Shown: positions 9,566-19,241 of the stretch, one piece after another
Layout of the letters: each line of letters starts with the position of its first letter
Position numbering within the stretch: the stretch's first letter is position 1
Assembly (NCBI GenBank): GCA_002011475.1
Contig: MTNP01000008.1
Coordinates: 68,037-132,036 of the forward strand
From: Dehalococcoides sp. JdFR-54
GTDB taxonomy: Bacteria > Chloroflexota > Dehalococcoidia > JdFR-54
Direction: 5' to 3'
Length of the DNA: 64,000 bases
Notes under the pieces: generated by a model
What the model was told of the DNA's origin: nothing
The model's database searches: none
What the model saw: only the letters and a program-made list of their open reading frames with translations
Made by a program: the position numbers and the translations under genes

Positions 9566-11491
9566 CTAGGCTGGCTCATCAGGTGCCTTGGGCAGCCTGT
9601 GGCGCCTTTCCAGGTCGTCGGCCACATCCCGCAGCCCCCTCCGCTCCAGGGTTTGCCGTGTCGGGATGCCGGTGGCCACATCCCAGTCCCTGAGGGCATA
9701 GTATTCGCTTTTGAGCCCTTCCAGCTTGTCCTCTTCCACCAGGCCACCCTTGCGCGGCCCCTCAGACACCACAGTATTGAGGAATCTCTTGGGGATTCGG
9801 TCTTGCTCTCGGGTGAGGCCTTCCCGACAATCGTAGGCCCTTTCCAGGTCAATCACTCTCTTGATCGCTTCAAGCATCGCCTCCGGACTGGTGGAAAGGC
9901 CAGTGCCCGCTGAGTAGAGCTCAGCCCACCACCCCGATGGCATGCCCTCAGCGAACTCGGTAGTTAGCCACTTACAGATGCCGAGGCAATCGGCCAAGGC
10001 CACGTTGTCCTGGGCCTCGATTAAGGTGGCGGCCCTGCCCTTGTAAGGGTCGGTGGGGGCTTCTTGAGCCTTCTCCGCAGCGGTGGCAGCTTCCCCGGCG
10101 TAGAGGTTTTCCCACCCCGCCACCAGCTCCGGCAAAGGAGACCCCTTTTGGGTATCGCCTCTGGGGCTTACGGCGGCAGAGAGGGCATAGCCCGCCGAAG
10201 AATTGTAGGGGTAGTTGGTCAGAGGCAACCCCTTGACATGCATGGCGAACTCCTGGGAACCCCTGCCGATCCTTTGGGCAGCCAACACCGGGCCATCAGC
10301 CAGGACATCGCCAAAGCCCTCCCGGTGAACTATCTTGTGGCTCATTTCCAGAATTGCTTTCCCGCTTCCCCATTCCATAGGGATACCATCGGTATCCTTT
10401 GTGGTGATAATGCCCCTTTGGTAGAGTTCCATAGCCCAGGCTAGCATATCGCTCAGGGAGACAACATCGATCCCCTGCCTTTGACAGAGGATGGCCGACT
10501 CATACCAGATATCCATATCCGTGAGCATGGTGGCCCAAGGCATGCCGAAGTAAAGCATACAGGAGACCACCCCTCCCCCTATCCCCGGGAGGTGGTAGAC
10601 ATCCATACACTGGAGGGGGCAGCCAAAGCAACCCGCCTTCCTGAGCAGGTGCTTCTTCTGGAAGGCATATGGGGAAACATCCTTCTCTCTATCCCAGGCA
10701 GACCTCTGAAAATTCGCCACCAAAAGCTGGCCAGCGTGGGTAAGGGATTCATCTGTTATCCTGGCGGTACCATAATTCTTCCATTCCAGGGCGGTACGAT
10801 TCTGTAAAAGCTTACTGCGCACCTCCTCTGACTTGGCCAGGAACTCACCCGCGTTGGCAAGCTTAAGGCCCTTGGTCCCCCTGATGGCTATGGCCTTGAG
10901 CTTCTTGGAGCCCATGACCGCCCCGGTGCCAGTGCGGCCCGCACCATGCCCCAGGCCACTTTGCACCGTGGCGTAGCGCACCACGTTTTCGCCAGCAGGG
11001 CCGATGCACAGAACCTTAAGCTCTGGGTCACCTAGCTCCTGCCGCAGGAGTGTCTGGGCCGTGTAGGTGTCCTTTCCCCAAATACTGGAGGCATCCTTTA
11101 TCTGAACCTCGTCGTTATTGACGGAGATATAGACCGGCTGATCCGCCTTGCCGGTGATGGCGATATGGTCGTAGCCCGCGAATTTGAGCTCGGCGGCAGC
11201 ATGTCCGCCTATGCTGGCGAAACCGATGAGACCCGTCATGGGGGACTTGGCCATGACATCGATGCGGCTTGAGCCCGGGCAGGCGGTGCCACTCAAGGGA
11301 CCTGTGCCGAAGAGAAGGAGGCTTTGCGGGTCTAGGGCATCCACCTCCGGGGGAACACGGTCATAGAGTAGCTTGCCATTGATGCCCCTGCCTCCTAAGA
11401 ACTGTCTGGAGAAGGAGCTGGTGGGCTCTTTAGAGACCTGTTTGGTGGAGAGGTCGATGAGCAGGATGGAGCCGGCGTAGAGGTCAGACAT
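9566..11491 (-). CDS. aor: Aldehyde:ferredoxin oxidoreductase (tungsten) family
   Basis: N-terminal SILLIDLSTKQVSKE...FLGGRGINGKLLYD; GPAGENVVRYATVQSGLGHGAGRTGTGAVMGSKKLKAIAIRG. Confidence 0.9.
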   Translation of the reverse strand: MSDLYAGSILLIDLSTKQVSKEPTSSFSRQFLGGRGINGKLLYDRVPPEVDALDPQSLLLFGTGPLSGTACPGSSRIDVMAKSPMTGLIGFASIGGHAAAELKFAGYDHIAITGKADQPVYISVNNDEVQIKDASSIWGKDTYTAQTLLRQELGDPELKVLCIGPAGENVVRYATVQSGLGHGAGRTGTGAVMGSKKLKAIAIRGTKGLKLANAGEFLAKSEEVRSKLLQNRTALEWKNYGTARITDESLTHAGQLLVANFQRSAWDREKDVSPYAFQKKHLLRKAGCFGCPLQCMDVYHLPGIGGGVVSCMLYFGMPWATMLTDMDIWYESAILCQRQGIDVVSLSDMLAWAMELYQRGIITTKDTDGIPMEWGSGKAILEMSHKIVHREGFGDVLADGPVLAAQRIGRGSQEFAMHVKGLPLTNYPYNSSAGYALSAAVSPRGDTQKGSPLPELVAGWENLYAGEAATAAEKAQEAPTDPYKGRAATLIEAQDNVALADCLGICKWLTTEFAEGMPSGWWAELYSAGTGLSTSPEAMLEAIKRVIDLERAYDCREGLTREQDRIPKRFLNTVVSEGPRKGGLVEEDKLEGLKSEYYALRDWDVATGIPTRQTLERRGLRDVADDLERRHRLPKAPDEPA

Positions 11492-11999
11492 GACTATACC
11501 TGCCCTTTGGCGTGACAGCGGCCATTTTCAGGAACTCGAGGAATTTTTCCAGGTGCGCCCTCTTGAGCCTGATGCTAACCTCATCGGCTTTGACGAATTG
11601 AAGGCAGCCAGTAGGGCAGAACCTGACACAGATGGGGTCGCCATCGCATAGGTCGCAGCGGGGCGCGATGCCTTTGGCCCGGTCAACATAGGTAGCCCCG
11701 AAGGGGCAAACATAGACGCAAGCGCCACAGGCAATGCATTTATCTGGGTCAGTGAGCCTGGCCCCGGTCCGGGGGCTGGGATAGATGGCATCGGTGGGGC
11801 AGATAGCCTGACAAGGGGCGTTCTCACACTGCATACAGGTAACAGGGATGGTTATTAGGGTGCCCTCCTCCTCCGAGGCGATGATGCGAATCCTGGATTT
11901 CTCGGGATGACACTCGTGTTCGTGGAAGAGGGCACACACACTTTCGCAGATGCGGCAGCCGTGGCAATTGGTGGGATCAATGGTCAGCACATACTCCAT
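11484..11999 (-). CDS. 4Fe-4S ferredoxin (HycB/AOR-associated electron-transfer subunit)
   Basis: Multiple CxxCxxC...CP clusters (CHGCRICESVC, CMQCENAPCQAICP, CIACGACVYVCPFG); overlaps aor. Confidence 0.85.
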   Translation of the reverse strand: MEYVLTIDPTNCHGCRICESVCALFHEHECHPEKSRIRIIASEEEGTLITIPVTCMQCENAPCQAICPTDAIYPSPRTGARLTDPDKCIACGACVYVCPFGATYVDRAKGIAPRCDLCDGDPICVRFCPTGCLQFVKADEVSIRLKRAHLEKFLEFLKMAAVTPKGRYSHV

Positions 12000-12109
12000 G
12001 GCCCTAATTCTACACTCTTGCTCCAAACGAAATCAACCGCCGTCGCTTGACGCCTAACCCTGGCCGCATTATAATGATGGCCAAAGCGAGGACCGGCGGA
12101 GGGGGTTTC

Positions 12110-13231
12110 ATGAAGAGATCGGTCTTTGAATATATGGAGCAGTATGGACACGAGCAGGTGGTATTCTGCCGTGACCGAGAAGCTGGGCTGCGAGCCATTA
12201 TCGCCATTCATGATACCACCTTGGGGCCAGCGACTGGGGGTACTCGCGTCTGGGCCTATGAGTCCGAGGAAGAGGCCCTCATAGATGCTCTGAGACTGTC
12301 CCACGCTATGACCTACAAGTATGCGGCGGCTGGCATAAACCTGGGTGGCGGCAAGACAACGATAATCATCCAGCCCGGTGAGAAGACGAGCGAGGCATTG
12401 TTTAGGGCCCTGGGCCGGTTCATTGATAGCCTGGGCGGGAGATACATAACCGGAGAGGATGTGGGCACCACCGCCGGGGATTTGGAGTATATCAATATGG
12501 AGACCGACTTCGTGGTGGGTTTGCCAGCGGAAAGCGGCGGCAGCGGGGGCCCATCGCCCTATACAGCCATAGGGGTGGTGGAGGGAATGAAGGCCTGTTG
12601 CCAAGAGGTATATGGCAGCGAATCCTTGAGAGGCAAGGGGGTCGCCGTTCAAGGGGTGGGCAATGTGGGCCGCCATCTGGTTAAGATCCTGGTGGAAAAC
12701 GGTGCCAGCGTGGTAGTTGCCGATATAGATGAGCAGAGGGTGAAAGGGGTGGTAGATGAGTTCGGGGTGGGCAGGGTGGGCCCCGATGACTTCTATGGGG
12801 TAGAATGCGACATCTTCTCACCTTGTGCCCTGGGGGCGGTTCTCAACGACGAGACGATCCCCAGATTGAGGTGCAAGGTCGTAGCCGGCTCGGCCAATAA
12901 CCAGCTTGCTGAGGCGCAACACGGGGACATGTTACACGAAAGGGGCATCCTCTATGCCCCTGATTTCATCATCAATGCTGGAGGCACCATCGCCGATACC
13001 GACCAGCTGGAGGGGGGGTTCAATGCGGAACGAGCCAAGAAGAAGGTAGCCAGGGTCTACGATAACATTGCCAAGGTAATCGAGATATCGAAACGGGATG
13101 GCATTCCCACATCCCGGGCGGCTGACAGGCTAGCTGAGGAGAGGATTGAGAGAATGAGCCATCTTAAGAGGATACGGGTGAAAATGCCCAAAAAGATCGC
13201 CAGGGCAGCGGACATATTCCCCAGAAGATGA
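12110..13231 (+). CDS. Glu/Leu/Phe/Val dehydrogenase, leucine-dehydrogenase-like
   Basis: [71 protein letters not shown]. Confidence 0.85.
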   Translation: MKRSVFEYMEQYGHEQVVFCRDREAGLRAIIAIHDTTLGPATGGTRVWAYESEEEALIDALRLSHAMTYKYAAAGINLGGGKTTIIIQPGEKTSEALFRALGRFIDSLGGRYITGEDVGTTAGDLEYINMETDFVVGLPAESGGSGGPSPYTAIGVVEGMKACCQEVYGSESLRGKGVAVQGVGNVGRHLVKILVENGASVVVADIDEQRVKGVVDEFGVGRVGPDDFYGVECDIFSPCALGAVLNDETIPRLRCKVVAGSANNQLAEAQHGDMLHERGILYAPDFIINAGGTIADTDQLEGGFNAERAKKKVARVYDNIAKVIEISKRDGIPTSRAADRLAEERIERMSHLKRIRVKMPKKIARAADIFPRR

Positions 13232-13267
13232 CGGTTGCCAAGGCTAATAACGCCAGGAGGTCGAAAA

Positions 13268-14449
13268 ATGAGGCAGAATGTGGTTTCCATCGTGAAGGGG
13301 CCCCAGGGTCCCGCAGAACAGGAGATAGACAGCATGGTGAGACGGGCCATAGAGCTCGTCGGGGGCCTGAGCGGTATAGCCGGCCCCGGCGACACCGTGC
13401 TCATCAAGCCCAACCTGATATTGGCCAAATCTCCAGATACCGGGGCCGTCACCGATCCCAGGGTCTGCAAATCCGTGGCCAACCTGGTCAAAGAGCTAGG
13501 GGCCAGGCCGATAATAGCAGAATCTTCCGCCGTCGGCATAGATACCGAGCAGGCCTTCCAGGTGGCCGGCTACGATAGGCTGAGGGGCGAGGGCTATGAG
13601 GTGATAGACCTGAAGAAGGAGGAGACGGTAACAGTCCCCCTCCCCAAGGGGAAGTCGCTAAAAGAGGTGAGCTTCCCCAGGGTGGTAGTAGAGGCCAAGG
13701 CGATAATCAGTGTGCCCTCTATGAAAACCCATGACCAGCCCCCGGTAACCCTGTCCCTGAAAAATATGAAGGGCGTGCTGCCGGATACCTTCAAAAGAAA
13801 GTTCCATACCACCTTTGGCATCTTCCAGGGTGTGGCCGACCTGTGCACGGCGTTCAAGCCAGCCCTGGCCGTGGTGGATGGCATCATAGCTATGGAGGGC
13901 TTGGGCCCTATTTTCGGCGAACCGGTGGAGATGGACCTCATCATCGCCGGCAGGGACCCGGTGGCCGTGGACGCCGTCACCGCCACCATAATGGGGGTTG
14001 AGCCTGGGGAGGACGGGACCATAAGCGCGGCGACGAAGTCACGAATAGGCATCTCAGACCTGAGCAAGCTCCAACTCGTTGGAGAACCCATTGCCAATGT
14101 CCAGCGCCGCTTTAAGCTTGCCGTGGAGGCCATCTATGAGACCGTGCCCCTCCCCAAGGGCTTCGAGCTGCTCTTGGCTGAGAAGGCGTGCACCGGCTGC
14201 CGCAATACCGTTCTCAGCGTCCTGGTGGATCTGAAGGAACAGAATCAGTTGGACAGGGCAGCGGGCTGGTGCGTGATAGCAGGGAAGATCGATAAAGTCC
14301 CCGAAGTGGAGAGAGATTACCTGTTGCTGGCTGGCAACTGCACGGCCAGATTTAAGCGGCGGGGGGTCTTTGTCCCGGGCTGTCCACCAAATAACAGGGA
14401 TATAGCGGGGGGCATACTAAGGGAGGAGCAGGAGGCCCGCTGGGCTTGA
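13268..14449 (+). CDS. DUF362 domain-containing protein
   Basis: VLIKPNL...SVPSMKTHDQPPVTLSLKNMKGVLP...VDGIIAMEGLGP motifs. Confidence 0.8.
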   Translation: MRQNVVSIVKGPQGPAEQEIDSMVRRAIELVGGLSGIAGPGDTVLIKPNLILAKSPDTGAVTDPRVCKSVANLVKELGARPIIAESSAVGIDTEQAFQVAGYDRLRGEGYEVIDLKKEETVTVPLPKGKSLKEVSFPRVVVEAKAIISVPSMKTHDQPPVTLSLKNMKGVLPDTFKRKFHTTFGIFQGVADLCTAFKPALAVVDGIIAMEGLGPIFGEPVEMDLIIAGRDPVAVDAVTATIMGVEPGEDGTISAATKSRIGISDLSKLQLVGEPIANVQRRFKLAVEAIYETVPLPKGFELLLAEKACTGCRNTVLSVLVDLKEQNQLDRAAGWCVIAGKIDKVPEVERDYLLLAGNCTARFKRRGVFVPGCPPNNRDIAGGILREEQEARWA

Positions 14450-14502
14450 CGACGAGGTGAGGTGAAGACCAGGCGACTTGAGATTTAGGAGAAGAAGGCC
14501 GG

Positions 14503-14817
14503 GTGAGAATAACCAAACATCCTGTCATCCATTTTCCCGAGCGAAGACGGGTGAAGTTCCTCTTTGATGGCAGGGAAATAGAGGGTTTTGAAGACGAACC
14601 CATCGCTGCTGCCCTCATCGCCCAAGGAATAAGGGTGTTTAGCCGTAGCCCCAGGCACGGGCGTGCTCGGGGCTTTTTTTGTGCCATTGGCAACTGCTCC
14701 TCCTGTCTGATGCAGGTTGACGGCATCGCCAATGTCCGCATCTGCGTCACAAAGCTGGCTCCAGGGATGAGGGTGGAGACTCAAAGGGGAAGGGGGCATT
14801 TGGTTGAAAAGGACTGA
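14503..14817 (+). CDS. 2Fe-2S binding protein (HcnA/sarcosine oxidase alpha N-terminal type)
   Basis: IEGFEDEPIAAALIAQGIRVFSRSPRHGRARGFFCAIGNCSSC; GTG start. Confidence 0.8.
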   Translation: MRITKHPVIHFPERRRVKFLFDGREIEGFEDEPIAAALIAQGIRVFSRSPRHGRARGFFCAIGNCSSCLMQVDGIANVRICVTKLAPGMRVETQRGRGHLVEKD

Positions 14818-15895
14818 CATCGCCGTTTGCGGCAGCGGCCCGGCGGGACTATCGGCCGCTATCAGCGCCGCCTCCTTGGGGGCCCAGGTCACCCTATTCG
14901 AAAGGGAGGATGTTCTTGGGGGACAGCTAGTCAAGCAGATCCATAAGTTCTTCGGCTCCGAGAAACAGTATGCCGCCACCAGGGGCATTGAAATCGCCCG
15001 AATCCTCGCCCGACAGGTGGAGGTCTCAGAGAACATCCAGGCCCTGCCGGGCACCACGGTTCTTGGTCGCTACAGGGATGGCAGCCTGATGGTGGAGCGG
15101 GGTCAATCCGTGGAGATCTGGCAGCCCCAGAGGCTAATCGTGGCCACCGGAGCCTCAGAGACTATGCTACCCTTCCCCGGTAATGACCTGCCCGGGGTCT
15201 ACGGCGCGGGGGCGGTTCAGACCTTGATGAATGTCTACGGCGTTGCCCCGGGCAGGAGGGTGCTGATGGTAGGTGCCGGCAATATTGGCCTCATCGTGAG
15301 CTTTCAGCTATTGCAAGCCGGCATCAATGTGGAGGCGGTGGTGGAGGCAGCACCCCAGGTCGGCGGCTACCTGGTTCACGCCGCCAAATTGCGCCGCCAG
15401 GGGGTACCCATTCTCACCTCCCATACCATCAAGGAGGCTCATGGGGTCGACGGCGTGGAGGGGGCAACCATCGTCCAGGTCAGTGAGGACTGGCAACCCA
15501 TAGACGGAACCGAGAGATTCCTCGAGGTTGATACCGTGTGTCTGGCAGTGGGCCTTTCCCCTCTGGCCGAGCTCCTGTGGCAGGCCGGCTGCCAGATGAG
15601 GTATGTCCCGGAACTGGGAGGGCATAGCCCCGTGAGGAACGAGCACATGGAGACAACGGTCAAGGGGGTTTATGCTGCCGGCGATGTGGCTGGGGTGGAG
15701 GAGGCGAGCACCGCCCTGCTCGAGGGGCAGATAGCTGGGCTGGCCGCCGCTGCCAGCCTGGGATACTCCAGCGAAGACCTGCCCCGGCTCCTGGACGAAG
15801 CCATGAGCGAGCTCGTTTCTCTCAGGGCCGGCCCCAGGGGAGAGAAGGTCCGACGGGGCATAAGCCAAGTGTTAAGACACGGGGAGACAGCTTGA
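14804..15895 (+). CDS. FAD/NAD-dependent oxidoreductase (HcnB-like)
   Basis: IAVCGSGPAGLSAAISAASLGAQVTLFER; VLMVGAGNIGLIVSFQLLQAG; VYAAGDVAGVEEA. Confidence 0.8.
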   Translation: MKRTDIAVCGSGPAGLSAAISAASLGAQVTLFEREDVLGGQLVKQIHKFFGSEKQYAATRGIEIARILARQVEVSENIQALPGTTVLGRYRDGSLMVERGQSVEIWQPQRLIVATGASETMLPFPGNDLPGVYGAGAVQTLMNVYGVAPGRRVLMVGAGNIGLIVSFQLLQAGINVEAVVEAAPQVGGYLVHAAKLRRQGVPILTSHTIKEAHGVDGVEGATIVQVSEDWQPIDGTERFLEVDTVCLAVGLSPLAELLWQAGCQMRYVPELGGHSPVRNEHMETTVKGVYAAGDVAGVEEASTALLEGQIAGLAAAASLGYSSEDLPRLLDEAMSELVSLRAGPRGEKVRRGISQVLRHGETA

Positions 15896-16176
15896 AAGAC
15901 ACCATAATCGTCTGTCGCTGTGAAGATATAACCCTGGAGGAATTGAGGAGGTATATCCTCCAAGAGGGGCTGAAGGACATCAACTCCCTGAGGCGAGTCT
16001 CCCGCTGTGGCATGGGCGCTTGCCAGGGGAAGACCTGCCGTCCCCTGGTGCTGAGGGAGCTAGCTACGGCCACAGGACAAAGGCCAGAGGACCTGCCTGT
16101 TAACGCCTTCAGACCCCCCACCAAACCCCTCGCCCTTAAATGCCTATTGAGGGAGGGAAATGAGAGCCAGGGCTGA
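15892..16176 (+). CDS. BFD-like [2Fe-2S] domain protein
   Basis: IIVCRCEDITLEELRR...RCGMGACQGKTCRP. Confidence 0.8.
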   Translation: MKDTIIVCRCEDITLEELRRYILQEGLKDINSLRRVSRCGMGACQGKTCRPLVLRELATATGQRPEDLPVNAFRPPTKPLALKCLLREGNESQG

Positions 16177-17311
16177 TGTGGTGATCATCGGTGGCGGCGT
16201 AGCTGGCTGCGCTATCGCCTACCACCTGGCCCAGAAGGGATGCAATAACGTTATCCTGTTGGAAAGGCACTACCTGACCAGCGGGGCTACGGGCACCTGT
16301 CCCGGCGGCATCAGATTTCAGTTGGCCACCGAGATCAAGGTCCAATTGGTGAAGGCCAGTGCGGAGATACTCCGACACTTGCGACAGGAGGCCCAATATC
16401 ACCACGATTTGGAACTCAAATGGGGCGGTTATCTTATCCTGGCCTATTCTCCGGAGCAGCTTGAGATCCTGAGAAAGAATGTGGCGTTGCAAAGGAGCCT
16501 GGGGATTGGGGTGAATCTCATCACCCCAGAGGAGGCCCGGGAGATAGTCCCCCAACTCCATACCGAGGGTTTGTGGGGGGCCGCCTTTCACGGCGGGGAT
16601 GGGCAGGCCAGTCCTTTCCATGTCACCCACGCCTTTGCCCAGGCAGCTCAGCGCCGGGGCGTGGCCATCTGCACCAATACCGTCGTCACCGATATTCAGA
16701 CAAGGGGGGACAGGGTTACCGGCGTCATCACCGATAAGGGAGCGATTGCGACCTCGAAGGTGGTCAATGCCGCTGGCCTCGAAGCTAACCGAATTGGTAC
16801 GATGGTGGGTGTGGACATCCCCCTTAGCGCGGAGCGTCTCGAGTGTTGCATCACCGAGCCTGTGGAGCCCTTTATAGAGCCCTTTGTTATCTCCTTTTGG
16901 CCCTTCTTCGGCTGCCTGCAAAGGCCCACCGGAAACCTCTTCTTGATCGGGGCTGCCTCGGGGTTGCCTGAGGGCCTGGATGCCGAGCCGAGCTGCCAGT
17001 TCTTGCTCGAAGTAGCTCCCCTCTTGGTCAGGGCTCTTCCTGCCTTGAGGAATGCTAGCATCATCAGGCAATGGGTGGGGCTCGTCCCCACCAGCCCAGA
17101 TGAGCACCCTATCTTGGGCCCGGTGCCACAAGTAAGGGGTTTCTATGTGGTGGCAGGGCTCTCCGGCCAGGGCTTCATGCTCAGCCCCATAATCGGCAAG
17201 CTAATGGCCGAGGCCATCCTCGGCGAGGAGCCATCCATCGCCATTGACAAGCTGGATCTGGGCAGGTTTGAGAGGGGAGAGCGAATAGAGCCACCTTTCC
17301 CCCTGGTATAG
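16160..17311 (+). CDS. FAD-dependent oxidoreductase, DadA/HcnC family (D-amino-acid or hydroxyproline dehydrogenase-like)
   Basis: DVVIIGGGVAGCAIAYHLAQKG; GTCPGGIRFQ; C-terminal GFYVVAGLSGQGFMLSPIIGKLMAE. Confidence 0.8.
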   Translation: MRARADVVIIGGGVAGCAIAYHLAQKGCNNVILLERHYLTSGATGTCPGGIRFQLATEIKVQLVKASAEILRHLRQEAQYHHDLELKWGGYLILAYSPEQLEILRKNVALQRSLGIGVNLITPEEAREIVPQLHTEGLWGAAFHGGDGQASPFHVTHAFAQAAQRRGVAICTNTVVTDIQTRGDRVTGVITDKGAIATSKVVNAAGLEANRIGTMVGVDIPLSAERLECCITEPVEPFIEPFVISFWPFFGCLQRPTGNLFLIGAASGLPEGLDAEPSCQFLLEVAPLLVRALPALRNASIIRQWVGLVPTSPDEHPILGPVPQVRGFYVVAGLSGQGFMLSPIIGKLMAEAILGEEPSIAIDKLDLGRFERGERIEPPFPLV

Positions 17312-17468
17312 CCTAAGCCTTTAGCCACAAAAGGCACAGGAATGAGGATTCTCAGGAAAGACGATGCCCGAGAAGCCATCTTTATGGGCACGGCCATCCA
17401 CATCGTGGCGGCAGCTAGGCAAGTCCACGGGGAAGCGAGGGGATTGGGGACGAAGGCTGAACTATAGC

Positions 17469-17969
17469 CTAGCCCAACCTTTGCATGCCCCTGACTTGGT
17501 GAGCCAGCTCTTTGGGCACGGCTAGCTTGATCACGGGGCTGCGGTCGTATTTGGCGGGATTTAGCACCTGAAGCACAGTGGCCTGGCAGACGACCTGCCC
17601 CGCCCGGTCTACGGCGTTTACAATTGCCCCCTTTCGCGGCAGGGGCAAGAACTCGTGTACAAAGGATACTGCTGCCTCCCTTTCGGAGTAGGTCATATCC
17701 ACCAAGAAGATAGCCTGGCCAGGGCAAGCGGGGAGGCACAGCCCACAGCCCCGGCACCTATCAACTACCAGTCGGGGCAGATTGGTAATCGGTTGTCCTA
17801 CCTCTATGGCTCCAAAGGGACAAGCCGACTCACAAGGATTGCAGGGGATCTCCTCTATGCATTCAATGACGGCCAGAGGACGCTCCTTTAGCTCTGCCTG
17901 GCTAGGAAACCCGGGGGAGGCTTCTAATTGTTCTATGGAAGGGACCCATGTCCTGGGTTGGCTCGTCAT
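17469..17969 (-). CDS. 4Fe-4S ferredoxin-type protein
   Basis: CNPCESACPFGAI and CRGCGLCLPACPGQAI clusters. Confidence 0.75.
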   Translation of the reverse strand: MTSQPRTWVPSIEQLEASPGFPSQAELKERPLAVIECIEEIPCNPCESACPFGAIEVGQPITNLPRLVVDRCRGCGLCLPACPGQAIFLVDMTYSEREAAVSFVHEFLPLPRKGAIVNAVDRAGQVVCQATVLQVLNPAKYDRSPVIKLAVPKELAHQVRGMQRLG

Positions 17970-18011
17970 AGCATTACCGACCTTTTCAAGAAGGCTCCAT
18001 TTCTCCCCGAG

Positions 18012-19223
18012 CTAATAGATTACTCCTCTTTCCTGCAGCTCGGCCATCTTCTCCTTGGAGAGCCCCAATAACTCGCCAAGGACGTACTCATTATGTTCCC
18101 CAATTTCCGGGGCATGTTGCAACTCCTCGGCAACCCCATCCATCTTGAAGGGCAAGCTGGTTGCCAGCATTTCGCCGGTTTCGGGCTGGCTCATGTGCAC
18201 GAAAAGGCCACGTTCCCGAATGTGGGGGTCGGCAACCATCTCTTGGAAATCAAACACAGGTCCTGCCGCCACCCCAGCCCTTTGGAGAAGATGCATTACC
18301 TCGTAATGGGTATAGTTGATCGTCCATTGCCCGATCAGCCTGTCCAATTCGTCGTGGTTCTGCCAGCGCCTGAAGGCGTCGGAGAAGCGCTCGTCTTGAA
18401 GCCAATCTTCGTGCTTGCTGGCCCGGCAAAAGGCCTGCCATTCCTCATCCGTTGCTATGGAAATGGCCACCCACTTATCATCGCCCTGACAGCGGTAGAC
18501 GCCCTGAGGCGCCATCAGGTTATCGCGGTTTGCCATGCGGGGATAGACGTGCCTGTTCATGGTGAAATCCATTACTGCCTGGGGCAGGCAACAGATGCCG
18601 GTTTCTGTCATGGCCAGGTCGATATATTGCCCCTGCCCTGTCTTGGCACGGTGCTCCAGGGCTGCCAGGACGGCCACTACACCGTGCAAGCCAGCTAGGG
18701 GGTCTAGAATCACCGTTCCAATCCACTCCGGGGGACCGCCCGGATAACCCGTGAAATTGGGGATGCCGGTGAAACCGAGTATGGTGTCGCCAAAGGCAGG
18801 GTGGTCCTTATCCGGGCCTGTAGTGCCAAATCCGGTTACGGAGAGCATTATGATGTCCTCCTTGACGGAGCGAAGGACTGGATAATCGAGACCCAGCTTG
18901 GCCAGTACCCCTGGCGTAAAGTTCTGTGTAATTATGTCACTTATGCCGACCAGTTGTTTGACCAAGGCAATGGCCTCAGGTCGGCCGAGGTCTAAGGTGA
19001 CTGACAGCTTGCCTGGGTTAAGCTCGTAAAACATGCAACCCCGATTGAGGCCGCGTATCCCGTCCACATGGGGAGGCATACCCCGGGCGCCATCGGGTCT
19101 CCTTTTGCTTTCAATCTTTATGACCTCGGCGCCCATAGGCACCAGGAACCTGCCCACCGAGGGACCAGCCCAGTACTGACATAATTCGATAACTCTTATC
19201 CCTTCCAGCGCCAGTTTACCCAT
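18012..19223 (-). CDS. CaiB/BaiF family (class III) CoA-transferase, pair A subunit 2
   Basis: LEGIRVIELCQYWAGPSVGRFLVPMGAEVIKIES; SVTLDLGRPEAIALVKQL; GEHNEYVLGELLGLS. Confidence 0.85.
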   Translation of the reverse strand: MGKLALEGIRVIELCQYWAGPSVGRFLVPMGAEVIKIESKRRPDGARGMPPHVDGIRGLNRGCMFYELNPGKLSVTLDLGRPEAIALVKQLVGISDIITQNFTPGVLAKLGLDYPVLRSVKEDIIMLSVTGFGTTGPDKDHPAFGDTILGFTGIPNFTGYPGGPPEWIGTVILDPLAGLHGVVAVLAALEHRAKTGQGQYIDLAMTETGICCLPQAVMDFTMNRHVYPRMANRDNLMAPQGVYRCQGDDKWVAISIATDEEWQAFCRASKHEDWLQDERFSDAFRRWQNHDELDRLIGQWTINYTHYEVMHLLQRAGVAAGPVFDFQEMVADPHIRERGLFVHMSQPETGEMLATSLPFKMDGVAEELQHAPEIGEHNEYVLGELLGLSKEKMAELQERGVIY

Positions 19224-19241
19224 AGCCCCGTCTCCTTGCAC

